A stretch of DNA of 64,000 bases, taken from the NCBI RefSeq assembly GCF_001046635.1, contig NZ_KQ130452.1:296663-360662 (forward strand). Direction: 5' to 3'. The notes beneath the pieces were generated by a model. That model saw only the letters and a program-made list of their open reading frames with translations. It was not told where the DNA came from and searched no databases. Origin of the DNA: Novosphingobium barchaimii LL02. GTDB taxonomy: Bacteria; Pseudomonadota; Alphaproteobacteria; Sphingomonadales; Sphingomonadaceae. A program made the translations under genes and the position numbers. Numbering within the stretch: position 1 is the stretch's first letter; the number at the start of each line of letters is the position of its first letter. Shown here piece after piece: positions 46,069-54,646 of the stretch.

Positions 46069-46178
46069 TCCCCGCGTGTACCTCCGCCCGATATCGGGGC
46101 GGCGCTGCGTGCCATGTCATTTGGATTTGATCCACTGCGGATCGCCGCTGTACGGTGTTTCGCCAAAGGAGAGCGGCG

Positions 46179-46424
46179 ATGCAGGACATGGGCGAAACGG
46201 GCGAGAACTGCCCTTTTGAATTCAACTTCGATGAGAAAACCTTCAAGATCGGCGACACCGTGAGCTTTCGCGTCAACGGCAGCCTCGAAGGTTTCCCTTT
46301 CGTCGGCACCCTGGTCGAAGTGCACGACGATCATGTCCTGATCGCGGGCGATCCGCAGGACCCGGCGAAGCATTATCGTGGCACCCGCGAAAGCAGGCCT
46401 CAGGTAGAATATACCGAAATCTGA
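46179..46424 (+). CDS. Small conserved-looking hypothetical protein
   Basis: An 81-residue soluble protein from the ATG at 46179, with AAGGAGAG upstream. After an N-terminal NCPFEFNFDEKTFKIGDTVS it looks all-beta (VSFRVNGSLEG, FVGTLVEVHDDHVLIAG), reminiscent of small SH3-like or PilZ-like barrels, but no motif allows a name. A single-gene unit, convergent with purN 12 bases downstream. Confidence 0.65.
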   Translation: MQDMGETGENCPFEFNFDEKTFKIGDTVSFRVNGSLEGFPFVGTLVEVHDDHVLIAGDPQDPAKHYRGTRESRPQVEYTEI

Positions 46425-46436
46425 GCCGGTTGAGGC

Positions 46437-47390
46437 TCAGAACGCGTCGGCAGCGTCCAGCAGGATCGTCAGCTTTTTGGGCGCTACGGAGCGCCAGGAC
46501 CGGCAAAGCCAATCGCGAACCGCGTCCCAGTCGGTATCGCCCAGGTCCAGGCGGATGCCGATCCAGTCGCCGCCGAAGTACGTGGGGCGGTAGTAGCGCG
46601 CTTCGTCCTGTTCGATCAGCATGGCCTGTTCATCCGGCCCGCTGATCTTGACGAGCAAGGCGACGCGGCCGTCTCCGTGATGATCGGCGCTGACGTAGGC
46701 GAATTTCTTGCCCTTCACGATGCCGAAGCAGGCCATGCCGTGGCTGACGGTTTCTTCCGCCTCGGGCATTTCCATCGCCCTTTCGCGCACGCGTTCAAGC
46801 AGCCATTCGGGGCTGGTTTCCCGCGTGACGAGCCTGGCGAGGCAGCGCGAATAGAGCTGGTGCTCGGCGATCAGCACGCGGGCGGCAAGACTGTCCGCCG
46901 TGTCGCCGGGCAGAATCGCAACCGGAGTCTGGCCCAGCACGGGGCCGTCGTCCAGCTGCGCGGTGACGAGGTGGACGCTGACGCCGCCGTGGCTGTCACC
47001 CGCTTCGATCGCCCGGTCATGGGTATGCAAGCCGGTATACTTGGGCAGGAGCGAGGGGTGAATGTTGACCATCCGGCCTTCCCACTTGCCCACGAATTCC
47101 GGCGTGAGAATGCGCATGTAGCCGGCCAGAGCAACCCATGCGGCGCCGCTGGCACGGATCGCCTTGTCCATCGCCGCGTCGTGTTCGGGGCGCTTCATGC
47201 CCTTGTGGCTGAGCGCGAAGGTTGCAAGGCCTTCCGCTTCGGCCAGGCGCAGACCCTTCGCATCGGGATCGTTGGCCGCTACCAGCACGATCTCATAAGG
47301 GCAGTCAGCCGCGCGGCTGGCATAGAGCAGCGCGGCCATGTTGGTGCCGCTGCCCGAGATCAGGACGGCGACTTTAGCCCTGTCAGCCAA
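46437..47390 (-). CDS. purN: Phosphoribosylglycinamide formyltransferase fused to an MmcQ/YjbR domain
   Basis: A 317-residue protein. Residues 1 to about 200 are PurN, which formylates GAR using 10-formyltetrahydrofolate: [47 protein letters not shown] (catalytic Asn-His) and DGGPVL-like [11 protein letters not shown]. Residues about 210-317 are an MmcQ/YjbR-like domain ([48 protein letters not shown]), normally a separate double-wing DNA-binding-like protein. The join is in frame without a gap. It overlaps the end of purM by 8 bases. Confidence 0.93.
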   Translation of the reverse strand: MADRAKVAVLISGSGTNMAALLYASRAADCPYEIVLVAANDPDAKGLRLAEAEGLATFALSHKGMKRPEHDAAMDKAIRASGAAWVALAGYMRILTPEFVGKWEGRMVNIHPSLLPKYTGLHTHDRAIEAGDSHGGVSVHLVTAQLDDGPVLGQTPVAILPGDTADSLAARVLIAEHQLYSRCLARLVTRETSPEWLLERVRERAMEMPEAEETVSHGMACFGIVKGKKFAYVSADHHGDGRVALLVKISGPDEQAMLIEQDEARYYRPTYFGGDWIGIRLDLGDTDWDAVRDWLCRSWRSVAPKKLTILLDAADAF

Positions 47391-48501
47391 GGTGGACGGC
47401 TTCCCAAGGTTCCTGCGCGGACCAGGTCTCCACCGAACCGGTAACGGTGCAGCCCTTTTCGCCGGCCACGATAGTGCCGATCGTGAAGACGGTTTCGCCC
47501 GCTGCTTCGAGATCGGCGGTGAGCGAGGCGACTTCGTCCGCTGCGACCGCCAGCACCATGCCGACGCCGCAGTTGAAGGTGCGTGCCATCTCGCCCGGTT
47601 CGATGTGGCCCTGCGCCTGCAGGAACGCCATCAGGCGCGGCTGGGGCCAGGCATCGGCGTCGATCCGCGCATGCAGGCCCTTGGGCAGCACGCGGGGAAT
47701 GTTCTCCAGCAGGCCGCCGCCGGTGATGTGGGCGAGGGCGTGGATGCGAGCTGGCTTTCCGTCCTTTGGGCGAACGAAGGGCAGCAGACTCTTCACATAG
47801 ATACGCGTGGGCGCGATCAGGGCGTCGATCAGCAGCACTTCGGGGTCGAACAGTGCAGGGCGGTTCAGCTTCCAGCCCTTATCCTCGGCAAGGCGGCGCA
47901 CCAGCGAGTAGCCGTTCGAGTGAACGCCAGAGGAGGCGAGGCCCAGCAGCACGTCGCCTTCAGCGACCTTGTCGCCGGTAAGCTGCTCGCCGCGCTCCAC
48001 CGCGCCGACGCAGAAGCCGGCGAGGTCGTAGTCGCCGGCGGCATACATTCCAGGCATTTCAGCGGTTTCGCCGCCGATCAGCGCGCAGCCTGAAATCTTG
48101 CAGCCATCGGCGATGCTGGCGACGACTCGTTCGGCGACGCCGTTCTCCAGCTTGCCGGTGGCGAAATAGTCGAGGAAGAACAGCGGCTCCGCGCCCTGTA
48201 CGATCAGGTCGTTGACGCACATTGCGACGAGATCGATGCCGATCTGGTCGTGGCGGTCATGATCGATCGCCAGCTTGACCTTGGTGCCGACGCCGTCGTT
48301 GGCGGCGACCAGCAGCGGGTCTTTGTAGCCGGCTGCGCGCGGATCGAAGAAGCCGCCGAAGCCGCCAAGCTCCGCGTCTGCGCCGGGCCGGGCGGTGGAT
48401 TTCGCGAGCGGGGCGATGGCCTTGACCAGCGCATTTCCGGCCGCGATCGAGACGCCGGCCTGCTCGTAGCTGTAGCTCTTCTGAGAGTTATCGTCGGACA
48501 T
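47383..48501 (-). CDS. purM: Phosphoribosylformylglycinamidine cyclo-ligase
   Basis: A 372-residue ATP-dependent AIR synthetase of purine biosynthesis. Conserved blocks: [98 protein letters not shown] and [16 protein letters not shown]. It is the first gene of purM-purN and is divergent from the DUF2066-like gene. Confidence 0.97.
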   Translation of the reverse strand: MSDDNSQKSYSYEQAGVSIAAGNALVKAIAPLAKSTARPGADAELGGFGGFFDPRAAGYKDPLLVAANDGVGTKVKLAIDHDRHDQIGIDLVAMCVNDLIVQGAEPLFFLDYFATGKLENGVAERVVASIADGCKISGCALIGGETAEMPGMYAAGDYDLAGFCVGAVERGEQLTGDKVAEGDVLLGLASSGVHSNGYSLVRRLAEDKGWKLNRPALFDPEVLLIDALIAPTRIYVKSLLPFVRPKDGKPARIHALAHITGGGLLENIPRVLPKGLHARIDADAWPQPRLMAFLQAQGHIEPGEMARTFNCGVGMVLAVAADEVASLTADLEAAGETVFTIGTIVAGEKGCTVTGSVETWSAQEPWEAVHLG

Positions 48502-48622
48502 TGGGCGCGCCTAGCGCTTTGTGACTTGGATTTCCATCGCCGTTTGGGCAAAAGGCCCACGGTTTCGACAGATGGCGTACACGATCTCCCAAAAAACCCT
48601 GCGGTCTGCCCGCATTAGTCCA

Positions 48623-49849
48623 ATGGGGCGCAAGGCGCTGATCATCGGCGGCGTAGCTGCGCTTGCGCTCTGCGTCGTTGGCGGCGTGCGACTCGCTGCC
48701 CAGATCGAAGGCGATCGCGGCATCGCCCCGCTCGCCAATTCCGAGGATATCCAGGTCAACGGCATCCAGGTCGACGTTACCGGCAAGACCGGGGCGGAAG
48801 CACGGCTTGCCGGCTGGAAGCAGGCGGAAAAGGAAGCCTGGAAGAAGCTGGGCGGCCCGGACATGCCGACCGAATCGATCGATGCGATGGTCTCCTCGGT
48901 GGTCATCGGCCACGAGCAGGTAGGCCCGCGTAGGTACATGGCGACGCTGGGCGTGATTTTCGACAAGGCCAAGGCGGGGCAATATGTAGGCAGCGGTGCG
49001 GGCACCGGCCCGCGCTCGCCGCCGCTGCTGCTGCTGCCGGTCCTGCAATCGGGCGGCGTGCGTCAGGTCTTCGAGGTTCGCGGTCCCTGGCAGAAGGCCT
49101 GGGCGGAATTCCAGGCAGCGGCCAGCCCGGTAGATTATGTGCGTCCGGCCGGATCTGGCGGCGAATCTCTTATTCTTACCGCTGGCCAGCAGGGCCGCCG
49201 CAGCCGTCTGTGGTGGCGCACGGTACTGGGGCAGTTCGAAGCTTCCGACGTGGTCAGCCCGGTCGCGCGGCTGGAACGACAGTGGCCGGGCGGTCCGATC
49301 AACGGCACGTTCACGGCCCGCTACGGCCCCGACAACAAGTTCCTCGGCAGTTTCACGATGACGGCGGCAAGCGAGCAGGATCTGCCGCGGATGCTTGACC
49401 AGGCGGTGACGCGGGTGGACGGGCTTTACCGCGATGCGCTTTCGCAGGGAGTGCTGCAGCCCGATCCGACGATCAATGCCGGCGGCGTCGCACTCGACCG
49501 CGCTTTCGAGGAACTGCGCCAGAAGCTCATGCCCAAGGGCGACGATCTGCCGGCCGTGGTTATCTCCCAGCCTACCCCGACCATTCGCGCCGAGGATGTC
49601 AGCGGCGCCCCGGTCGAGACCGTCACGGTGCAGTTCGCCACGCCCGATGCGGCGGCGGTGGATGCGGCGCTGGCTGCGGTTCGCGGTGTGCCCGGTGTTC
49701 AGGGCGCCGCGACGGTCAGCCTTGCCATCGGCGGCACTTCGGTCATGCGCGTCACCGCTGCGGGCGGTTCCGAACGCATCGCTTCGGCCTTGCGCGCGCA
49801 GGGCTGGAAGGTGTCGAGCGGTGGCGGCGCACTCAGGATCAGCCGCTAA
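48623..49849 (+). CDS. DUF2066-like protein, membrane-anchored
   Basis: A 408-residue protein with an N-terminal membrane or signal segment (GRKALIIGGVAALALCVVGG) and a large periplasmic part. EARLAGWKQAEKEAWKKLGG, HEQVGPRRYMATLGVIFDKA and a C-terminal domain (VETVTVQFATPDAAAVDAAL) are visible. The context purN-purM/this gene/hda matches that of DUF2066 genes in Pseudomonas, which supports that family name, but the sequence match is weak by eye. The start is uncertain (48572 is an alternative ATG). Confidence 0.55.
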   Translation: MGRKALIIGGVAALALCVVGGVRLAAQIEGDRGIAPLANSEDIQVNGIQVDVTGKTGAEARLAGWKQAEKEAWKKLGGPDMPTESIDAMVSSVVIGHEQVGPRRYMATLGVIFDKAKAGQYVGSGAGTGPRSPPLLLLPVLQSGGVRQVFEVRGPWQKAWAEFQAAASPVDYVRPAGSGGESLILTAGQQGRRSRLWWRTVLGQFEASDVVSPVARLERQWPGGPINGTFTARYGPDNKFLGSFTMTAASEQDLPRMLDQAVTRVDGLYRDALSQGVLQPDPTINAGGVALDRAFEELRQKLMPKGDDLPAVVISQPTPTIRAEDVSGAPVETVTVQFATPDAAAVDAALAAVRGVPGVQGAATVSLAIGGTSVMRVTAAGGSERIASALRAQGWKVSSGGGALRISR

Positions 49850-49863
49850 GGCTGCACCCGGTA

Positions 49864-50514
49864 ATGAGGCAGATCGCCCTTCCGCTGTCCGCTGCGAGCG
49901 ACAGCCCGCCGCGCATTGTCGTGGCCGCCGCCAACTCCGGCGTGGTCGACGCACTGCTGGAACCCGGCAGCTGGCCATTTCGAACCGCAATTCTTTCCGG
50001 CCCGGCCCGTTCCGGCAAGTCGCTGCTGGCACGCTGGTTCGCCGACTCGGGCGCGGGCGATGCCATCGACGATGCTCATCTCATGGAAGAGGACGCGCTG
50101 TTCCACCGCTGGAACCGTGCGCAGGAAAGCGGCCGCCCGCTACTGATCGTCGCGCAAAACCGCTTCGCGCCCGGAACAGGTGACGGTGAATGCGCCGGGG
50201 CGGAGGCGCGCTGGCGGGTGACCTTGCCCGACTTGTCATCGCGGCTGGGCGCAGCGCTCGATCTGGAGATCGGCGAGCCGGACGATGCCATGCTGGCCGG
50301 CCTTATCGAGATCCACGCCGAGATGCGCGGGCTCATCCTCGATGAAACGGCGATCCAGTACCTTGCAGGGCGATGCGAGCGTAGCCATCTGGGCGTCGAA
50401 CGTCTGGTCGCCGCCATCGACCGGCTCAGTCTCGAGCGTAAGGTTGCGCCTACCATGGCGATCTGGCGCGACGCCCTGATTGAGACTAAAGGCGGCGACA
50501 CCAGGGAGCCGTAA
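49864..50514 (+). CDS. hdaA: DnaA-related regulator of replication initiation HdaA
   Basis: A 216-residue AAA+ protein related to DnaA domain III. Residues 3-8, QIALPL, form a beta-clamp-binding motif at the expected N-terminal place. Walker A reads GPARSGKS, followed by AIDDAHLM in place of Walker B, and FAPG/LPDLSSRLGAALDLEIGE and DETAIQYLAGRCERSHLGVE are as in Hda. With the clamp, Hda stimulates ATP hydrolysis by DnaA and so limits initiation. It follows the DUF2066-like gene by 14 bases. Confidence 0.88.
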   Translation: MRQIALPLSAASDSPPRIVVAAANSGVVDALLEPGSWPFRTAILSGPARSGKSLLARWFADSGAGDAIDDAHLMEEDALFHRWNRAQESGRPLLIVAQNRFAPGTGDGECAGAEARWRVTLPDLSSRLGAALDLEIGEPDDAMLAGLIEIHAEMRGLILDETAIQYLAGRCERSHLGVERLVAAIDRLSLERKVAPTMAIWRDALIETKGGDTREP

Positions 50515-50571
50515 GGGCGCATCTGTTGCAGGGTAGTTGCAAACCGAGCCGATTGATGGGAGATTCGGGTA

Positions 50572-51288
50572 ATGCTGGGTGATATTGTCCGCTACCTGGA
50601 TTCCGTCGTCGCGCGGGACCCCGCACCGCGTTCGCGGTGGGAAGTCCTGTTGTATCCCGGTGTCTGGGCGGTGTTTTGGCACCGGATAGCCCACGCGTTG
50701 TTTCAGGCCGACCTGTTCTTTCTGGCGCGGGTGGTGAATCATCTTTCGCGCTTTCTGACCGCGATCGACATCCATCCGGGTGCGACCATCGGCAAGAATT
50801 TCTTCATCGATCACGGATTCACCGTCATCGGCGAAACCGCGATCATCGGTGACAACGTGACGATCTACCAATGCGTGACGTTGGGCGGTTCAAACCCCAC
50901 CAATGGCGTGGGCGGCAAGCGCCACCCAACCTTGCTCGACAACGTGATCGTGGGCTCCGGCGCGCAGATCATCGGCCCGGTGACCATCGGCAAGCGCGCG
51001 CGCATCGGTGCCAGCGCCGTAGTCACCGAAGATGTGCCCGAAGGCGCTACGATGATTGGAGTCAAGGCGCGCTCCACGCTGGTCAAGGCGGAAACTTACG
51101 CCAAGGAGTTCATGCCTTACGGCACGCCCTGCAAGGAGCCGTGCGAGCCTGTCGGCAACCAACGGGTGGACGAACTGGAAGAGCAGGTTGCCCTGCTGCG
51201 CGCGCAGGTGGAATCGCTTCTGGCCGCGCGTGATCATGAGACCCGCAGGGTCGAGCGGGCAAGCGAATCGGTGCTGAAGGGTCTTTGA
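50572..51288 (+). CDS. cysE: Serine O-acetyltransferase
   Basis: A 238-residue enzyme that acetylates serine to O-acetylserine, the first step of cysteine synthesis. After a helical N-terminus comes the left-handed beta-helix: IDIHPGATIGKNFFIDHGF (catalytic Asp/His), GETAIIGDNVTIYQCVTLGG, KRHPTLLDNVIVGSGAQIIG and GASAVVTEDVPEGATMIGV. The C-terminal tail has a coiled coil (ELEEQVALLRAQVESLLAAR). A GGGAG site precedes the ATG. Confidence 0.96.
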   Translation: MLGDIVRYLDSVVARDPAPRSRWEVLLYPGVWAVFWHRIAHALFQADLFFLARVVNHLSRFLTAIDIHPGATIGKNFFIDHGFTVIGETAIIGDNVTIYQCVTLGGSNPTNGVGGKRHPTLLDNVIVGSGAQIIGPVTIGKRARIGASAVVTEDVPEGATMIGVKARSTLVKAETYAKEFMPYGTPCKEPCEPVGNQRVDELEEQVALLRAQVESLLAARDHETRRVERASESVLKGL

Positions 51289-51323
51289 ACCGCATGGCGG
51301 CAGGCCCACAAGGTGGCGGTTCT

Positions 51324-51665
51324 ATGACCGGCAGCGTCGTGCCATTTCCCGGCGGCGGCGCGCTTCAGGTCGGTTTCGAAAGGCTTGAACTTTAGCGCAT
51401 CCTCGATCTTTACGGGCGCATGGTCGCTGCGGGAATTTGGCGCGACTATGCGATGGACTTTGCGCGCGATGCCGCCAGTTTCTGCGCCTTTCGCCGCGCT
51501 GCCGAGCGTCCCCAGGCCCGAATCGAGAAACGTCCGGCGCTTCGAGGCAAGCAGGGCATGTGGACACTGTTTGGCGAAGTCGGCCAGATGCTAAAGCGCG
51601 GGCACGACTTGTCCAATGTTCTCAGCCCGCTGGAGCGCAAACTGCTCAAGATCGTCGAAGACTGA
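51324..51665 (+). pseudogene. DUF2794 family gene interrupted by an in-frame amber codon
   Basis: Read from the ATG at 51324 (AGGTGG upstream), the frame gives MTGSVVPFPGGG...FERLEL, a TAG at 51393-51395, and then continues in the same frame as RILDLYGRMVAAGIWRDYAM to an MKRGHDL-like LKRGHDLSNVLSPLERKLLK end. DUF2794 proteins align through this join, so only one codon is replaced. The 81 residues from ATG 51420 could be made by restart. The family is small, alphaproteobacterial and of unknown function. A sequencing error is an alternative. Confidence 0.7.
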
Positions 51666-51744
51666 GAACGCGGGAAAACGGGTTGCTGCCGATTATTTCT
51701 CGCGTTGAAATCTTCCTGTTAAATATCGCGGACAGACCGCCCGC

Positions 51745-52506
51745 ATGCGCAAGATTTCCCTCATCCTCGCCGCGGCTTCACTGTCGCTGATCCAGTCTCC
51801 CGCGGTTCATGCGCAGGGCATGCCAGGGGGCATGGATGGCGGTATGGGCGGCGGAATGGGAGACATGGGCGGCGGTCCCGGCGGCGAGGGTGATGGGCCG
51901 GGCGGCGGCAAACCATCCGCCCCGCGTCCCCCCAAGCCGGTGAAGCGCAAGCAGTTCGACAAGATCGTTGCCGCCATGTTCCGCGAAGCCGATGCCAACA
52001 AGGACGGCTTGGTGACCATCGCCGAGCTTCACGCGGTCGTCGACGCCCGCCGCGAAACCACGATCCGCGCCCGCTTCGAGGCCGTGGACAGCAATCGCGA
52101 CGGCAACATCTCCCCGGCCGAATTCATGGCCTGGCAGAAGCGCATGGGTTCGGCCGCCTCCAGCGATGCAAACGCCTTCGGGGACCGCAACGGTCCTATC
52201 CCCGACGCCATCGTGGCGAGCGGCGACAATCCCGACGACTACGTGCTTGTCCAAATGATCGAGCCGCTGAACGGCACGACAATAGCGCGCGCCAACACCA
52301 ATTACGATGCCGGTGTCAGCCTTGAGGAACTGCTGGCCTATGAAGGCAAGCATTTCGACGAAGCCGACAAGGACCACGACGGCGAGTTGAGCATGGATGA
52401 ACTGCGCCCCGCAGGTGGTCCGGGCATGGGGCCAAGGCGCGGCGGTCCCGGCGGTCCCGGCGGCGCGGGTGGTCCGCCGCCTTGCCGGCCGGGGCAGAAC
52501 TGCTGA
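51745..52506 (+). CDS. Secreted EF-hand calcium-binding protein
   Basis: A 253-residue exported protein. Signal peptide 1-23 (cleavage near VHA-QG), a Gly/Met-rich segment (25-55), then four EF-hand-like loops: DANKDGLVTIAE (83-94), DSNRDGNISPAE (115-126), NTNYDAGVSLEE (184-195, degenerate) and DKDHDGELSMDE (208-219). A Gly/Pro-rich tail ends in CRPGQNC. It probably binds calcium in the periplasm or outside the cell; partners are unknown. Confidence 0.85.
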   Translation: MRKISLILAAASLSLIQSPAVHAQGMPGGMDGGMGGGMGDMGGGPGGEGDGPGGGKPSAPRPPKPVKRKQFDKIVAAMFREADANKDGLVTIAELHAVVDARRETTIRARFEAVDSNRDGNISPAEFMAWQKRMGSAASSDANAFGDRNGPIPDAIVASGDNPDDYVLVQMIEPLNGTTIARANTNYDAGVSLEELLAYEGKHFDEADKDHDGELSMDELRPAGGPGMGPRRGGPGGPGGAGGPPPCRPGQNC

Positions 52507-52528
52507 GCGCAGTCGTCAGACGCCCAGC

Positions 52529-53428
52529 CTACATCTTCGTTAGCATCGAAAGCGCGTGCTGGGCCTGCTCCATTCCGTTCTCGAAGATGTGGTCCTCCCG
52601 GCGGTCGGTGATGCGCGGCCATGCGGCGGCGATGTCTTCGGCGCTGCGATGGTCTTCGGGCAGGAGAATACCGTCATTCATGGTGATCCAGGCGCTCTGG
52701 AACACCCCGCCGCCTGCCGCTACGATCGCATCGGTGGGCGCATCCCTCGATACGAGGAATATCGCCGCAGGCGCGACGTTGCCGGGCTCGAAAGCCTTGT
52801 AGGCCTCATCGGGAAAGATGTCGGCGGTCATGCGGGTGCCTGCGGTGGGGGCGATGGAATTGACGCGGATGTCGTATTTCGCGCCCTCTAGCCGAAGGGT
52901 GCGGGCAAGGCCCAGCACCCCAGCCTTCGCGGCGCCGTAATTGGCCTGCCCGAAATTGCCGCCCAGCCCGGTCGAGGAGGTTGTCATCAACACGCGGCCA
53001 TAGTTCTGCTCGCGCATCGTGTCCCACACCGCCTTGGTGGCAAAGGCGCTGCCCAGCAGATGGACACGCAGGACCAGTTCGAAATCGGCCGGGTCCATCT
53101 TGGCGAAGGTGCGGTCGCGCAGGATACCGGCATTGTTGATGAGGACGTGGACGCCGCCCCAGGCCTCTTTCGCGCGGGCGGTCATGGCTTCCATCTGGGC
53201 ATAATCGGAAACGTCGCCGCCGTCCGCCATCGCCTCGCCGCCGGCTTCGCGGATTTCCTCGACCACAGCAAGAGCGGCGTCGGAGTGGCCTGTTCCATCC
53301 CGCGCTGCGCCCAGATCATTGACCACCACCTTCGCCCCGCGCCGGGCGAGATCCAGCGCATAGGCGCGGCCCAGCCCGGTTCCGGCGCCGGTAACCACCG
53401 CAACCTGTCCGGTAAAGGAAATGGTCAT
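52529..53428 (-). CDS. Short-chain dehydrogenase/reductase (multifunctional-enzyme-like)
   Basis: A 299-residue SDR from the ATG at 53428 (GGAG upstream); a longer reading is not supported. Cofactor loop VVTGAGTGLGRAYALDLARRG, NNAGILRDRTFAKM and the catalytic Ser-Tyr-Lys in STGLGGNFGQANYGAAKAGV are all present. The FAKMDPADFELVLRVHLLGS segment resembles the 3-hydroxyacyl-CoA dehydrogenase part of peroxisomal multifunctional enzyme 2, so an acyl-CoA role is likely but unproven. Divergent from purS. Confidence 0.88.
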   Translation of the reverse strand: MTISFTGQVAVVTGAGTGLGRAYALDLARRGAKVVVNDLGAARDGTGHSDAALAVVEEIREAGGEAMADGGDVSDYAQMEAMTARAKEAWGGVHVLINNAGILRDRTFAKMDPADFELVLRVHLLGSAFATKAVWDTMREQNYGRVLMTTSSTGLGGNFGQANYGAAKAGVLGLARTLRLEGAKYDIRVNSIAPTAGTRMTADIFPDEAYKAFEPGNVAPAAIFLVSRDAPTDAIVAAGGGVFQSAWITMNDGILLPEDHRSAEDIAAAWPRITDRREDHIFENGMEQAQHALSMLTKM

Positions 53429-53636
53429 TGGACTTGGAACTCCGCTTCGGCGCAGGGCTGCGACCGCCCCTCGCAGATGGCAGCTTGGGCGAGGCGGTTC
53501 AATCTCGCGCACCGGATTTCACGCATTTCCGGGACATTCCTGGCTGATGGGGCAACAGCGTGACTTGCCCCGGCGGCGCTGGGGAGTCATAGGCGCTCCC
53601 AACGAATCTGCGCCCGCAAAGCGAAAGGCCCTTCAG

Positions 53637-53873
53637 ATGAAAGTCCGCGTCCACGTCAGCCTCAAGCCCGGCGTCCTCGATCCGCAGGGCCGTGCGATCC
53701 ATCACTCGCTTGAAGGCCTGGGCTTTGCCGGCGTCAACGACGTGCGCGCCGGCCGCCTGTTCGAGCTGGACGTGGCCGACAGCGTTTCCGACGAAGCGAT
53801 CGACGAGATGTGCCGCAAGCTCCTCGCCAACATGGTGATCGAGAACTACCGCATCGAGAAGGTGGCCGCCTGA
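53637..53873 (+). CDS. purS: Phosphoribosylformylglycinamidine synthase subunit PurS
   Basis: A 78-residue protein ([54 protein letters not shown]), the small structural subunit of the PurSQL complex that makes FGAM. Its stop shares one base with the purQ start, so the two are translationally coupled. purL is not in the window. Confidence 0.96.
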   Translation: MKVRVHVSLKPGVLDPQGRAIHHSLEGLGFAGVNDVRAGRLFELDVADSVSDEAIDEMCRKLLANMVIENYRIEKVAA

Positions 53874-54550
53874 TGGCCTTCACTTCCGCCGTCATCACCT
53901 TCCCGGGCTCGAACTGCGACCGCGACATGGCGGTGGCGCTGGAGAAGGTCTCGGGCACTGCGCCTCGCCGCGTCTGGCACGGCGACAGCCAGCTGCCCGA
54001 GGGGCTGGACTTCATCGCCGTGCCCGGCGGGTTCTCCTACGGCGACTACCTGCGCTGCGGAGCCATCGCTTCGCGCTCACCCATCATGCAAGCGGTGATC
54101 GCTGCGGCGGAGCGCGGCGTGCCGGTGCTGGGCGTGTGCAACGGCTTCCAGGTGCTGACCGAAAGCGGTCTGCTCCCCGGCGCGCTGCTGCGCAATGCAG
54201 GCCTGAACTTTGTGTGCCGCGAAGTCAGCCTCGAAGTCGCCAACGCGCAGTCGCTGTTCACCTCCGCCTACGAGGCTGGGCAGGTGATCCGCGTCCCCGT
54301 GGCGCATCATGACGGCAATTACTTCGCCGACGATGCCACGCTCGACCGGATAGAGGGTGAGGGCCGCGTGGCCTTCCGCTACGCGGAAGAGGTCAACGGT
54401 TCGGCCCGCTCGATCGCAGGCCTGCTCAACGCGGCCGGCAACGTCCTGGGCATGATGCCGCACCCGGAGCGCGCGATTGAGGCCACCCACGGCGGGACGG
54501 ACGGGCGCGGCCTGTTCGAAAGCGCGATCCGGGGCTTCGTCGGGGCCTGA
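53873..54550 (+). CDS. purQ: Phosphoribosylformylglycinamidine synthase subunit PurQ
   Basis: A 225-residue class I glutaminase subunit. Nucleophile Cys in [11 protein letters not shown] and the His-Glu pair in [10 protein letters not shown] complete the triad. The start [19 protein letters not shown] and [16 protein letters not shown] match PurQ. It supplies ammonia to PurL within the PurSQL complex. The 1-base overlap with purS and the following terminator define a two-gene operon. Confidence 0.97.
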   Translation: MAFTSAVITFPGSNCDRDMAVALEKVSGTAPRRVWHGDSQLPEGLDFIAVPGGFSYGDYLRCGAIASRSPIMQAVIAAAERGVPVLGVCNGFQVLTESGLLPGALLRNAGLNFVCREVSLEVANAQSLFTSAYEAGQVIRVPVAHHDGNYFADDATLDRIEGEGRVAFRYAEEVNGSARSIAGLLNAAGNVLGMMPHPERAIEATHGGTDGRGLFESAIRGFVGA

Positions 54551-54587
54551 TCGCGTTTGTCCGGTTTGCGGACGATGCCTATGAAAT

Positions 54588-54621
54588 GAAAAACCCTCGG
54601 GATGGTATCCCGAGGGCTTTT
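54588..54621. terminator. Bidirectional terminator between purQ and the POT transporter
   Basis: A perfect 10-base stem, CCCTCGGGAT (54594-54603) with ATCCCGAGGG (54607-54616), has a 3-base loop, preceded by AAAAA and followed by CTTTT. The two genes are convergent. Confidence 0.88.
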
Positions 54622-54646
54622 CATTTGTGCGTGTGCGCCGCCTGGC

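Noticed and set aside
45969-46373. 134-codon minus-strand frame between ndk and purN
   Set aside because: Overlaps the better supported 81-residue gene with its AAGGAGAG site on the other strand, and has no ribosome site of its own.
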